Shown here one piece after another: positions 52,979 through 61,595 of a stretch of 64,000 bases of DNA. Where the stretch lies: contig CAYYIS010000013.1 in NCBI GenBank assembly GCA_964470965.1, positions 38,765 to 102,764 on the forward strand. The letters are read 5' to 3'. The DNA is from CAYYIS01 sp964470965 (GTDB lineage Bacteria > JAAXHH01 > JABIQT01). The notes beneath the pieces were generated by a model. It was not told the origin of the DNA. It made no database searches and saw only the letters and a program-made list of their open reading frames with translations. The stretch's first letter is position 1. Every line of letters starts with the position of its first letter. The position numbers and the translations under genes were made by a program.

Positions 52979-55900
52979 TTAGTTGAATTCAAATTCCGTC
53001 CAGAATCCACCCTGGCGGATGCGTCTTTTTTCGTTGGTAATGGTGTTTGCCGTGTTTGTCCACTCGATGGTAAGGCCACCCCGAATGCGGCGGCTGAATT
53101 GGTAGTCGGACCGGGTCCGGAAAGACAGCTGCCTTTGGCCGTTGCTGGGTTTGAAAGTAGAGCCGTCGCGTGCGATCAACGTTTCGTTGAGACTGCTAAT
53201 TATCTGGGTTTGCAGGTTCATGCTGCCCTTCAGCATTTTGCCGAACAGTCTGAATCCCGGTTGTATGCGGTAATCGAGACTGATGTTCAAGGTGGTATTT
53301 TTCAATTGCTGGTCGGTGGAACTGAGACCGAGTTTCTGGTCCGTCAGTGTCTTCTGATAGGACGAGCGCATGGAAAGACCAAAGGCCCAGTCCAAAGCGA
53401 CCTGTATCAATGGAGAAAACGATCGGACCACCGTCTTCGTTTCTGCACCACCGGCCAGACCGGGATTGGCATTCAAAAGGTTAATGTTGGTGGCGGTATC
53501 CACTTTTCGATTGTATCCGGTCGACAAGTCTATCCGCCTTATCAGTTTTGTCAGTGACTGAAAGCTACGCAGAGGCGGCGTCCATCGTATCGCAGCATCC
53601 GGCCATGTATGGGACCAGGTTTCGATGTTTGAAGTCGGCGATTCCGTTTTCGAAGTACGCCACGCCGGTCTGGTGGACAGCGTAATATCCGCAAAAAGTT
53701 TAACGCCGGTATCGATCGTGAGGGAAGAACTCTCGGTACGGCGATCTTGCTGAATGGCGATAATACCGGTGGAATCTGCTGAAGGCGCGGTGATGCCGGG
53801 TTGATCCGAAAAACCAAATCGATAGGATGCTGTCGGTCGGGATCGGAGTCCGAACAGGCTCTGCTGGTTATCGAAGTTAAGCGTCATATTAACAGGATTC
53901 AGGTGACTGATGAATCCCCGCATACCCCCGTAGATGTATGACCCTACTCCTCGACCGCTTTCTTCACCGTCCTGGCTGCTTCTGCTTCCTCCGGGCCGGC
54001 CGAAAGCGCTCGTCAGCATTCGATCCAAGTTCAAGTTCGAACGTACAGATCGGCGGTTGTTAAGACTGATGGTCCTGTCGTCCTGAGAAGTACCGACGAT
54101 CTGTTGCTCCGGGTTTCTGTTTTCCCGGTAATTTGTATTGAATGAATAACCGGGTCGTAACCATGAGGCGACTTCCGGACGCACGTCGATAGCGAACGTT
54201 TCAGTGTAGTCAATCTCTGGTCCGAATTTGAATTTTGAAAAGGACACCAGGGAGTCCGCACGCATGTCGTTTCTCAAATTCAAGGTATAATCTACCGACA
54301 CAGATCTAAACGGCGTCAACTTTCCACGAAGGGCTCTGTTCAGGTTCCGCCGGAACCGTTCGGTGCGTGTCTGGCCGAATTGGCGGTTGACCCCGGCCTG
54401 TTTGGTGCGATCGATCCTGGCATCCAGAGAGAGCTGTGATGGTAGGTATCTTAGTTCGATATCGGTAATCCACTGTGGCATGAATCCCATCCATTTGAAG
54501 AGGGGGATCGTATGGGGATCTTTTGGAGTCAGATCCCAAGTAAAACTTCCGTTATATGTGTTGGACGTGTCTTCCCTTGTCACGGTACGGGAGATATTCG
54601 AGGAGGTGGCGAAGTTTACGCGGAATCGGTCGACGGTCCAAGCCGCGAGGAAGTTGTCCGATCTGGATCGTTTGGAATAGGCCGCCGAAAGCTGAAAGCG
54701 ACGTTCCTCCCTGCGCTGTTCTTCGCGGTCTTCCCGACGCAGCAGGAGAATATCGGATCCTACCTTGAGTCTGGGCAGCTGCTTGTTGAATCGCCAGCCG
54801 ATACGAACCGGCATACTGAGGCCCCATGTTTCAGGGAAAAACCTGTCGGCATTCATGGACGAATTGAGATCCAGAAGTGTGGTGGTGCTTCCCTGTTCCG
54901 GTTGTCCGATTAGGCGATAATTGCTTCCCATCTGTCGGAAGGTACCTCGAAACGTCGCCAGGTCGGCGAACGTGGCGTCTACGGAAATTCTTCCCGCCAT
55001 GCCTTTATTCTTGCGAACATTGCTGGTCCTCAGTTCATCTATCCAGACCTCACCGGAAGAGAGAGGATGTTCGTACGGATTCGAGATGCCTGCGACGAAC
55101 TGACGTATCCTGGACAGTGACGGTCGGCCTTGCACGCGATACTCCTTACCGCCGGGGAGCACAACAATGGCTTGTTTTTTGTTTTTTTTAGTGCCTCTGG
55201 TCACCCGCACCGGATGGTACTGTCCGTCTGTCAACTGGATTGTAAACGTAGTATCTGTATCCGTTTCCTGTTGTCTTATCAGTTCGGTATCCCCTTTGAG
55301 CAACGTCAGGTCGTTGAAGATGATTTGTACCGCATTCTCCTGGGCCCATCCGGGAACGACTTTAGATCTGTATTCATAATAGTCGGAAAAGCTGTTTCCG
55401 AATCGTAGGTAAACTACGGGAGATTGATCACCGATGAAATGGTCGGATCCGTGTACGAAAATTTTCAACTCGTTGTACACCGTGTAATCCTGATCGGTGT
55501 AAAACGTCTGAAAGACCTGGCCGTTATGCCCGGGCTGCAGGTTTTCATAGTTTAGAGCCAGCGATTGTTCGCGATTCCTGACTCCGGTTACCCGATCGAT
55601 TTCAACGATGGCGCCCGGAGGTGGACTGTAGTCGTCCGGATTGTCGAATGTGTTTTTAACCGAAGCTTGGAATGTCTCGGCATTCTCAGTTAACTCATCG
55701 ATAGTTATTGCCTGGCCAAGTGAGTCGACGATGGCGCCATTTGGATCCTCCTGCCACCGGTTGCCGACCATCTGGATGGATCCCAGACGGATCGTGACCT
55801 CGTTTTCCACGTCGGTGATATAGATCCTCACCGCCTCGATTAACGCGAAACTGGGCGTGCCGACCTGGCCGTTGAAAGCGGTATTCAATCCGATGGGGGT

Positions 55901-58900
55901 CAGCGGAATCCGGTACATGCGCCAGCTGCTCTTGCCGCCCCAGTTGGCCCTGTTCAAGTCACCACCGGCCACGAAAGCTGTGTCCGGATGATCAGGACCT
56001 ATATGGATGCGGTAGCGATAGAAGTTGTTGCTCGAGTCAAGAAATCCTGAATTGTTGGTGTCTTCCGAATTCGGCCGGCGTCCCACATCGGGATCGTTTG
56101 CATTGTTCTCAGTACCGTTGATCCGGCTGTAGTCTATTTCGTCGAACCTGCCTGACCTCCCGGCGCTTTGATCAAATTCGAAATTATCACCGTGCGGATC
56201 CGGGTTTGATGTAGCGTCGTACGGCATGGGGATATTGAAAACCGGATCGAATCCCACTTCGTCCACATCCGTAATAAGATCGATCCCCGTATCCTCGTTG
56301 GCGTCTAGAAGTTGGTTGCCGAACCCGTCACTGCGATCGTCCTCGGTGTCGAAAACCGCGTTGCCGTTCACGTCTTCCGATATGGATCCCAGGTCGATGT
56401 TGAGTTCTCCTTCGTTGCCGTTTACCCACACCTCGATGAATTTGCTGCGCGTCTGGTCTATGGTTGCGCCGGTCAGCGGACGCATTACTCCTCCCCAGCG
56501 ACTTCGGACCACGGCAGGTGCATCCTGAATCCATTCTCCCAGAAACGCATCGTCGACCGTTCCTCCCCAACGCAGGTCCGGTGTACGAGGATCGAATTCG
56601 ACAGTAAGTACGTGCTGACGGCTGTCCTGTACGATTACCTGACGTGTCGGAAATATCTCTTTGACGGGCACCTGCTCCATCGGGTTGTACCACACCAGGC
56701 GACCCCGCTGCACGTGAGTCAGACCATCCGGCGGGCTGGCCGCAACCCATCCGGTCCGGCGCACACCGAGGTCCGTCTCTTCCTTACTTCCTTCAAAATC
56801 GTCGATAAACGCGTCTCCGCGTGTGTTGGGATTCGGGATACTCTGGGCGAATTCAGCGGAAATATCCAGGCTGGAACGCGCATCCGATTCGACGAATGGA
56901 ATCATATTCACGAACGAGGTCATAAACTGCGGGTCGAAGCTCAGGCGTGTGTCGAGATCCCATAGGATTGAACGCCCCGTTTCCCGCCCGATACGGGATT
57001 TCTGATCCAGGTTCTTATCGGATCGGTAAAGCAAGGTGCCGCGCACCCAGGAACGGTCATTGAAATCGTAACGGCTCTGGAAGCCCATCAACGTGTTGGA
57101 TGCCGGCTGAAAAAACGGGGCGAACTGATAATTCACATCCACATCCGCATTGGGGTCCATTGCCTCTTCCGTGAGAAAACGGATCTGGCCAACCTCATAG
57201 AGCATTATGTAGTCGGAACCGGCAACGAGCTTTCGGCCGTTGAGTTTGACGACCTCGCTTCCTTCGATAACGTTGGAACGACCCAGCGAATATTGCGCCT
57301 GGCGGTCTTTGTGTTCCACCGTGATATAATACTTGTTGAAGTTGGCGATGTTGTTGTTGATGACGGTGGATCTTCGATTGTACAGCTCAGGTGTCTGATC
57401 GTTGAGACCGCTGCCCTGCGTGCCAGGAAACGCCATACCCGCACCTTCATTGAACAGCAGGCCGGGAGCAAACGGATACAGGTCCGGAAAAATGAGTTCG
57501 CCGCGCTGGAAATTGATAAGTTCGTAGTCGATATCGACCAGCCGGTCCGGTTGGCTACCCGGATTGACGCCCCTACGGTCAAGTCCCAGGAGCTGAATGT
57601 AGGGTACGCCGCTTTCATCCACATCCTGATCTGCACCGCTGGCCCCGTTTTTGAAAATCTTCAGGTCAAACCCATCCGGGTTTATTCCCGTCTTTCCCAG
57701 GAAATAGACATTCCGCCATTCATACTGCCAGGTACCCCACTTCTTCGGATTGTCGAGGTCGATTTCTTGGGGCACACGTTCGTTTCGGCTCTTTAACAAG
57801 CGCAGTTTGGTTTCGTTTTCGAGATCGTTCACTATCGGCACCTCGCCGAATGTGACCCGTTTACCGGTAAGTCGATTGCGCGTTTCATAAAAGACCCCCA
57901 GGACGTCCTGTGCCTGCAGCGGGGTGGCGAGCGCGATGTAACCCAGATTTCGGTCCACCAGGAACTCGTTGCTCTGCAACTCACGGAAATCGGCTCTTTC
58001 TGACGTTTCTGTCAATGTGTCCGGCAAGGAGGGTAACCCCCCGTCTACCGTGATGGGCGGGGTAAAGTATGCCACACCTTTACGAAGCAGGGCAAGGTCC
58101 TGTTGAGAGGTGCGGGTAGCCACGAACACCCGGATGCTCTCGATCGAATCCGCATCCGCCAGATGACGGCCGTTGGCATCACGCCGCGAGAAGTTTTCAC
58201 GATATCCGGCGTCCACAAAGAAATAGGTCCGCCGGCGGTAATCGACGTCCCGAATTTGCAGCCTGCTGCCCTGGGTGCCCGCCTCAAAATTCGCGGATTG
58301 CCCTTCACCTTTTTCCTGGCTCATGATGGTGGTGAATGAAAATCCACCTAACTGGCTCTCCAGTTTAATGCCGAACAATCCGGAATGTTGGTCCGTGTAT
58401 CCTGTGAACTCTGCGTTTTCGAGGGAGAGAGAGACGTTACCAGCTTCAAACCGCTTGATGATACCGTTGCCCTCGCGGCCGTCATCCATACGATCTTCGT
58501 ACCGTATCTGAATCCGGTTGTCCAGATCACTGAACGCCTGGCTGTCCTGCTGGATGGTGACCGCGATCTTCTGGCCGATGTTCCCGGAGACCATGAACTG
58601 CTGTTCCTGCCTCATCGATATGCTTGGAAATCGAGAGACCCGGTTGGTGGCGGTCCGAATCTGGTCGTCCGTCCATTCGCTGCGGCCCGACAGCTCAATG
58701 CGCTGTCGTCCCAGGATGCTGAAGTTGGGTTGGCCGCCTCCCAGGATGCTGGGCAATTGGACCGGAATATCCAGAGAAAGCAGATTCTCCGGATCCCGAT
58801 TAGAAAGGGTCTGCTGCATTTGAGAGCGCAAAAGTTCCGGCCAGAGGTTACGGACCTGTGCCTGGTTGCGAAGCTCAAAATATTCTTCGGATGTAAGCAC

Positions 58901-59188
58901 CAGAGGGAGACGTGTACCAAGGCCATCCGGGTGGTCGTAAAACGCGATGAGATCCGTTTCCCGGTCGATACGGGCATGTATCTCGAGTAAATCCAGCCGG
59001 GTGCCCAGGGACCAGGCATCCGTGCGACTCTGGGCGATCGCCTCGTCCGCGTCCTCGGGGGTTACGAAGTATGCTTCGGTTCCGCCCAGCCGGAATCTAT
59101 CAATGATATCCTGGGCAGCGACCGGTGACCCCACCAACACCGCACAGAGAAGAATAAAGATTTGAGTTTTGTTACGGAAATAAAACAT
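52979..59188 (-). CDS. sprA: SprA/Sov-like outer-membrane translocon protein
   Basis: A 2,069-residue exported giant protein resembling SprA (Sov) of Bacteroidota, the barrel through which type IX secretion substrates cross the outer membrane. A signal peptide (residues about 8-25, ending VAAQD) leads into a beta-rich protein throughout. Segments such as LSGRSEWTDDQIRTATNRVS, DKYYITVEHKD-like strands, GSGLNDQTPELYNRRSTV, DFEGSKEETDLGVRRTGWVA and the last strand QGGFWTEFEFN fit the family. Bacteroidota SprA is usually 2,200-2,500 residues, so this one is slightly shorter. Its leader is long (see 59189-59502). The downstream partner is a comEA-like gene. No other type IX genes (PorV, GldK-N) are visible in the window, so the export role is inferred from homology. 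Confidence 0.88.
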   Translation of the reverse strand: MFYFRNKTQIFILLCAVLVGSPVAAQDIIDRFRLGGTEAYFVTPEDADEAIAQSRTDAWSLGTRLDLLEIHARIDRETDLIAFYDHPDGLGTRLPLVLTSEEYFELRNQAQVRNLWPELLRSQMQQTLSNRDPENLLSLDIPVQLPSILGGGQPNFSILGRQRIELSGRSEWTDDQIRTATNRVSRFPSISMRQEQQFMVSGNIGQKIAVTIQQDSQAFSDLDNRIQIRYEDRMDDGREGNGIIKRFEAGNVSLSLENAEFTGYTDQHSGLFGIKLESQLGGFSFTTIMSQEKGEGQSANFEAGTQGSRLQIRDVDYRRRTYFFVDAGYRENFSRRDANGRHLADADSIESIRVFVATRTSQQDLALLRKGVAYFTPPITVDGGLPSLPDTLTETSERADFRELQSNEFLVDRNLGYIALATPLQAQDVLGVFYETRNRLTGKRVTFGEVPIVNDLENETKLRLLKSRNERVPQEIDLDNPKKWGTWQYEWRNVYFLGKTGINPDGFDLKIFKNGASGADQDVDESGVPYIQLLGLDRRGVNPGSQPDRLVDIDYELINFQRGELIFPDLYPFAPGLLFNEGAGMAFPGTQGSGLNDQTPELYNRRSTVINNNIANFNKYYITVEHKDRQAQYSLGRSNVIEGSEVVKLNGRKLVAGSDYIMLYEVGQIRFLTEEAMDPNADVDVNYQFAPFFQPASNTLMGFQSRYDFNDRSWVRGTLLYRSDKNLDQKSRIGRETGRSILWDLDTRLSFDPQFMTSFVNMIPFVESDARSSLDISAEFAQSIPNPNTRGDAFIDDFEGSKEETDLGVRRTGWVAASPPDGLTHVQRGRLVWYNPMEQVPVKEIFPTRQVIVQDSRQHVLTVEFDPRTPDLRWGGTVDDAFLGEWIQDAPAVVRSRWGGVMRPLTGATIDQTRSKFIEVWVNGNEGELNIDLGSISEDVNGNAVFDTEDDRSDGFGNQLLDANEDTGIDLITDVDEVGFDPVFNIPMPYDATSNPDPHGDNFEFDQSAGRSGRFDEIDYSRINGTENNANDPDVGRRPNSEDTNNSGFLDSSNNFYRYRIHIGPDHPDTAFVAGGDLNRANWGGKSSWRMYRIPLTPIGLNTAFNGQVGTPSFALIEAVRIYITDVENEVTIRLGSIQMVGNRWQEDPNGAIVDSLGQAITIDELTENAETFQASVKNTFDNPDDYSPPPGAIVEIDRVTGVRNREQSLALNYENLQPGHNGQVFQTFYTDQDYTVYNELKIFVHGSDHFIGDQSPVVYLRFGNSFSDYYEYRSKVVPGWAQENAVQIIFNDLTLLKGDTELIRQQETDTDTTFTIQLTDGQYHPVRVTRGTKKNKKQAIVVLPGGKEYRVQGRPSLSRIRQFVAGISNPYEHPLSSGEVWIDELRTSNVRKNKGMAGRISVDATFADLATFRGTFRQMGSNYRLIGQPEQGSTTTLLDLNSSMNADRFFPETWGLSMPVRIGWRFNKQLPRLKVGSDILLLRREDREEQRREERRFQLSAAYSKRSRSDNFLAAWTVDRFRVNFATSSNISRTVTREDTSNTYNGSFTWDLTPKDPHTIPLFKWMGFMPQWITDIELRYLPSQLSLDARIDRTKQAGVNRQFGQTRTERFRRNLNRALRGKLTPFRSVSVDYTLNLRNDMRADSLVSFSKFKFGPEIDYTETFAIDVRPEVASWLRPGYSFNTNYRENRNPEQQIVGTSQDDRTISLNNRRSVRSNLNLDRMLTSAFGRPGGSRSSQDGEESGRGVGSYIYGGMRGFISHLNPVNMTLNFDNQQSLFGLRSRPTASYRFGFSDQPGITAPSADSTGIIAIQQDRRTESSSLTIDTGVKLFADITLSTRPAWRTSKTESPTSNIETWSHTWPDAAIRWTPPLRSFQSLTKLIRRIDLSTGYNRKVDTATNINLLNANPGLAGGAETKTVVRSFSPLIQVALDWAFGLSMRSSYQKTLTDQKLGLSSTDQQLKNTTLNISLDYRIQPGFRLFGKMLKGSMNLQTQIISSLNETLIARDGSTFKPSNGQRQLSFRTRSDYQFSRRIRGGLTIEWTNTANTITNEKRRIRQGGFWTEFEFN

Positions 59189-59345
59189 ATAAGTAAGACA
59201 GAGCTTCTTACAATTTTAAAAATACCGAACTGGAATTACGCCCGATATCCTTAATGACCTAAACCACACAAATCCCATTTGCCGAACAGAGGTGGTGCCG
59301 GAAATCCTGAAAAACAGATTTCGAAAAATAGGGATTTCAGCTTCT

Positions 59346-59367
59346 GTTATCCTCAATGTAGGATAAC
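59346..59367. promoter_or_regulatory. Palindrome in sprA leader
   Basis: GTTATCCT, six bases, AGGATAAC: a perfect 8+8 bp inverted repeat. It lies inside the predicted sprA leader, so it could be an operator or an RNA hairpin. Confidence 0.4.
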
Positions 59368-59440
59368 GTGATACAATCAAAACTGTAGCGCGTGTGGTAT
59401 ACGCCTGCTCCATCTTAAAGGGTGATGATGCGAGGAATGA

Positions 59441-59458
59441 GGATTTACCAGTAAATCC
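59441..59458. promoter_or_regulatory. Palindrome next to sprA promoter
   Basis: GGATTTAC-CA-GTAAATCC, a perfect 18 bp palindrome about 10-25 bases downstream of the predicted sprA transcription start. That is a typical repressor-operator position. Confidence 0.4.
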
Positions 59459-59473
59459 CGACAAACGCTCCCC

Positions 59474-59502
59474 AATATATCAGGTAGTGTATTGAGTGTC
59501 AA
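59474..59502 (-). promoter_or_regulatory. Near-consensus promoter for sprA
   Basis: Minus strand: TTGACA (59497-59502), 17 bases, TATATT (59474-59479). The -35 box lies inside the terminal arm of the 62 bp inverted-repeat element. The predicted leader to the sprA ATG is about 280 bases. Confidence 0.55.
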
Positions 59503-59555
59503 GCGTTTTTGCCCGTTGTGGGCCACTACAGTTGACCAGAAAACCCTTGACACTC
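59494..59555. repeat. 62 bp inverted-repeat (MITE-like) element
   Basis: The outer arms GAGTGTCAAGCGTTTT and AAAACCCTTGACACTC are inverted copies matching at 15 of 16 positions. An inner GCCC-GTTGT-GGGC hairpin lies at 59511-59523. The structure resembles a solo pair of transposon ends or a small MITE, but no target-site duplication is obvious, so a regulatory hairpin is the alternative. Confidence 0.45.
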
Positions 59556-59627
59556 ATGCCGTTGCCTAAAACCTTGTTACACGGTTGGACGTGGATTCGG
59601 CCGACAGGTTCCAAAACAGGGAAACGT

Positions 59628-60663
59628 ATGGTCAATGTCGCAGTGAGCGGTAACGGATACTAGGGATCAAACCTCGTCCGCGCGTTCGACGGGATGCCTG
59701 AAACGCGTTAATATGCCTGTTGTGACGCCAGCGAAAGCCGATTCCGGCAGGAGTGCGAATCCTATCCGGATATCCGTTTGTTTTAAGTCTGTCGAAACCA
59801 TGGTCGGAGATGATGAGCTAGAAGCCGTTGCGATCGCCATGCCGTCGTCAACACACTTTGGAGTGGCATAATCAGCACTTGAAGCCGGCTAGCATGTGTA
59901 TGTGGAGAAACCACTGACACTCCGCTCCGACGATGCTCGGGCCTTAATGTCCCTAGCTCACAAGAACGAACGACAGATTATGGTAGGCTATCTACTGCTG
60001 TATCACCCTGCAGTGACAACCATCAAAGGTTTATAGCGGGTGGTTAACTGGGCGGTATTTATCACGTATATGCTCAGCGCCTCAACCCGGGCATAGGTTG
60101 AAAGGATGAAAACGCCTGGTGGAGTCTGGCGCCCCATGATATCTCATGGGTCCTGCATCTTTTTGATTCGGTTCCGGATTCCGTGAACACACGGGGCGAG
60201 GCTTATTTGAGACCTGACAGTCAGGATGTGGTTTTCGCCAATCTGGGCTTTTCGGACCGGCGCATGGGACAGATCCATGTGAGCTGGCTCGATCCGCACA
60301 AAATGCGAAAATAACGGTGGTAGGCAGCGGCAAAATGGTGGTTTCTGATGATATGGAACCGACAGAATGATATGGAACCGACAGAGAAGATTATGGATAT
60401 ATGATAAAGGGGTCGAGATCAAAGTGGGATATGAGTCCTGCGGAGATGCGACTACCCTGAGACAGGGAGATATCCATATTCCCCAGATTGATATGGCAGA
60501 ACCCCTGAAGCGGGAATGTGAACATTTCATATCCTGCATCAACAACAAGCAGGACCCCCTGACGGATAGTCGGAACGGATTAAATGTAGTCCGTGTGCCC
60601 GAAGCGGGACAAGAGGCCCTGGATCGCGGCGGGATCCCAGTCGGTGTGGAGGATATCCCGTGA
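59628..60663 (+). pseudogene. Gfo/Idh oxidoreductase pseudogene (WbpB/WlbA-like)
   Basis: The whole length of a sugar-nucleotide oxidoreductase can be followed across frames: VNVAVSGNGY-stop-GSNLVRAF (GxGYWG loop with TGG changed to TAG at 59661), VGDDELEAVAIAMPSSTHFG, HVYVEKPLTL, DISWVLHLFDSVPDS and ECEHFISCINNKQDPLTD near the end. In-frame stops replace likely Lys codons at 59869 and 59890. There are at least three frameshifts, one caused by a 19 bp tandem duplication at 60348-60385. The stop codon overlaps the start of the WbpD-like gene (GTGA). An intact copy would oxidise C3 of UDP-GlcNAc-uronate. An AGGG site still precedes the ATG. Confidence 0.82.
60348..60385 (+). repeat. 19 bp tandem duplication inside pseudogene
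   Basis: ATGATATGGAACCGACAGA occurs twice, back to back (60348-60366 and 60367-60385). Because 19 is not a multiple of three, the second copy alone shifts the reading frame of the oxidoreductase. Confidence 0.9.
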
Positions 60664-61253
60664 GCGAAACGTACTTCAAACACGAATCCGCATATGTGGA
60701 CGAGCCGGTTGCGATCGGCAGGGGAACCAGGATATGGCACTTCTGTCATATAATGTCCGGTGCCGTCATCGGCGAACGTTGTAATCTCGGACAGAATGTA
60801 TTTGTCGGAGAGAACGTGCGCCTTGGCGATAATGTCAAGGTTCAGAATAACGTTTCCATCTATGATGGCGTCGAAATAGAGGACGATGTCTTTTGCGGTC
60901 CGTCCATGGTATTCACGAACGTGGTAAATCCACGCAGCCGTGTGAGCCGGCGAGACAAGTACCGTAAAACTGTGGTAAGGCGCGGCGCGTCCATCGGCGC
61001 CAACGCGACAATCGTCTGCGGCCATACGATCGGTGCCTACGCCTTTATCGGTGCCGGGTCGGTGCTCACACGGGATCTGCCGGATTTCGCACTGGCCTAC
61101 GGGGTGCCGGCCGGGATTCAAGGGTGGATGTGTGTGTGTGGTTTAGCGTTGTCCTTTGAGGCAATGGACTGCGGCCACCAAGCGCGCTGTTCTACCTGTG
61201 AACGTCAGTACCTTAAAGAAGGTGAGAAAGTTACACTCGCTACAAAACGGTAG
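60660..61253 (+). CDS. wbpD: WbpD/WlbB-like UDP-sugar N-acetyltransferase
   Basis: A 197-residue left-handed beta-helix acetyltransferase with hexapeptide repeats (VAIGRGTRIWHFCHIMSGAV, IGERCNLGQNVFVGENVRLG, VKVQNNVSIYDGVEI, RRGASIGANATIVCGHTIG). It transfers acetyl to the 3-amino group of a UDP-2-acetamido-3-amino uronic acid, a precursor of di-N-acetylated surface sugars. A C-terminal CVCG...CSTC segment forms a likely zinc ribbon, as in many family members. It starts with GTG overlapping the pseudogene stop. It looks intact, although its partner oxidoreductase next door is broken. Confidence 0.9.
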   Translation: MSETYFKHESAYVDEPVAIGRGTRIWHFCHIMSGAVIGERCNLGQNVFVGENVRLGDNVKVQNNVSIYDGVEIEDDVFCGPSMVFTNVVNPRSRVSRRDKYRKTVVRRGASIGANATIVCGHTIGAYAFIGAGSVLTRDLPDFALAYGVPAGIQGWMCVCGLALSFEAMDCGHQARCSTCERQYLKEGEKVTLATKR

Positions 61254-61287
61254 AAACCGTTTAACAAAATGATTTCAGGAGGCTACC

Positions 61288-61404
61288 ATGGAATTGTCGA
61301 CATCCCTGACGACCGGAGGCTGGGTTTTTCTGACCGTTGCCTGGTTTTCTGTTACGGCATTTACGACTTACTGTTTTTACAGGATATTCCGGCTGGATAA
61401 ATAA
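61288..61404 (+). CDS. Small single-pass membrane protein
   Basis: A 38-residue protein: a short polar start (MELSTSLTTGG), one hydrophobic helix (WVFLTVAWFSVTAFTTYCFY) and a basic end (RIFRLDK). A strong CAGGAGG site lies 6 bases before the ATG. Similar very short one-helix proteins with a W-rich helix and a CFYR-type end accompany Na+ symporters in some bacteria, but no symporter is adjacent here. The function is unknown; the ribosome site and helix make it very likely real. Confidence 0.6.
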   Translation: MELSTSLTTGGWVFLTVAWFSVTAFTTYCFYRIFRLDK

Positions 61405-61488
61405 GAGCATTTGGACATGATGTTGTCTTCCGAGGATTTTGGTTAGGCAATGATAGATTATACCCAATCATAACTTTTAATTAAGTTG

Positions 61489-61516
61489 TTGCCAATGCAA
61501 TTAATTATCTTATATT
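61489..61516 (+). promoter_or_regulatory. Candidate promoter for Wza-like gene
   Basis: TTGCCA (61489-61494), 16 bases, TATATT (61511-61516). Transcription would start near 61523, downstream of the first possible start codon of the frame, and so supports the GTG at 61596. Confidence 0.45.
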
Positions 61517-61595
61517 GTCATGCTATCCGTACTCTCAAAAGGTACTCACAAAAGGTAGCAAGATAATATTAATCGTTATAAGTATAGAGGATGCT

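Larger units (their letters stand above)
59189..59627. other. Divergent regulatory region between sprA and the polysaccharide locus
   Basis: 439 bp without a convincing gene. It contains two perfect palindromes (59346-59367 and 59441-59458), a 62 bp inverted-repeat element (59494-59555), and a near-consensus promoter pointing at sprA. A minus-strand frame (59216-59464) exists but lacks a ribosome site and family features. Confidence 0.6.

Noticed and set aside
59216..59464. 82-codon minus-strand frame in the sprA leader
   Set aside because: No ribosome site at its TTG or internal ATG and no family features; the palindromes explain the region better.
60144..61121. A 325-codon minus-strand frame opposite the pseudogene and WbpD-like gene
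   Set aside because: The plus strand encodes recognisable hexapeptide repeats and oxidoreductase segments; the minus frame is their shadow.
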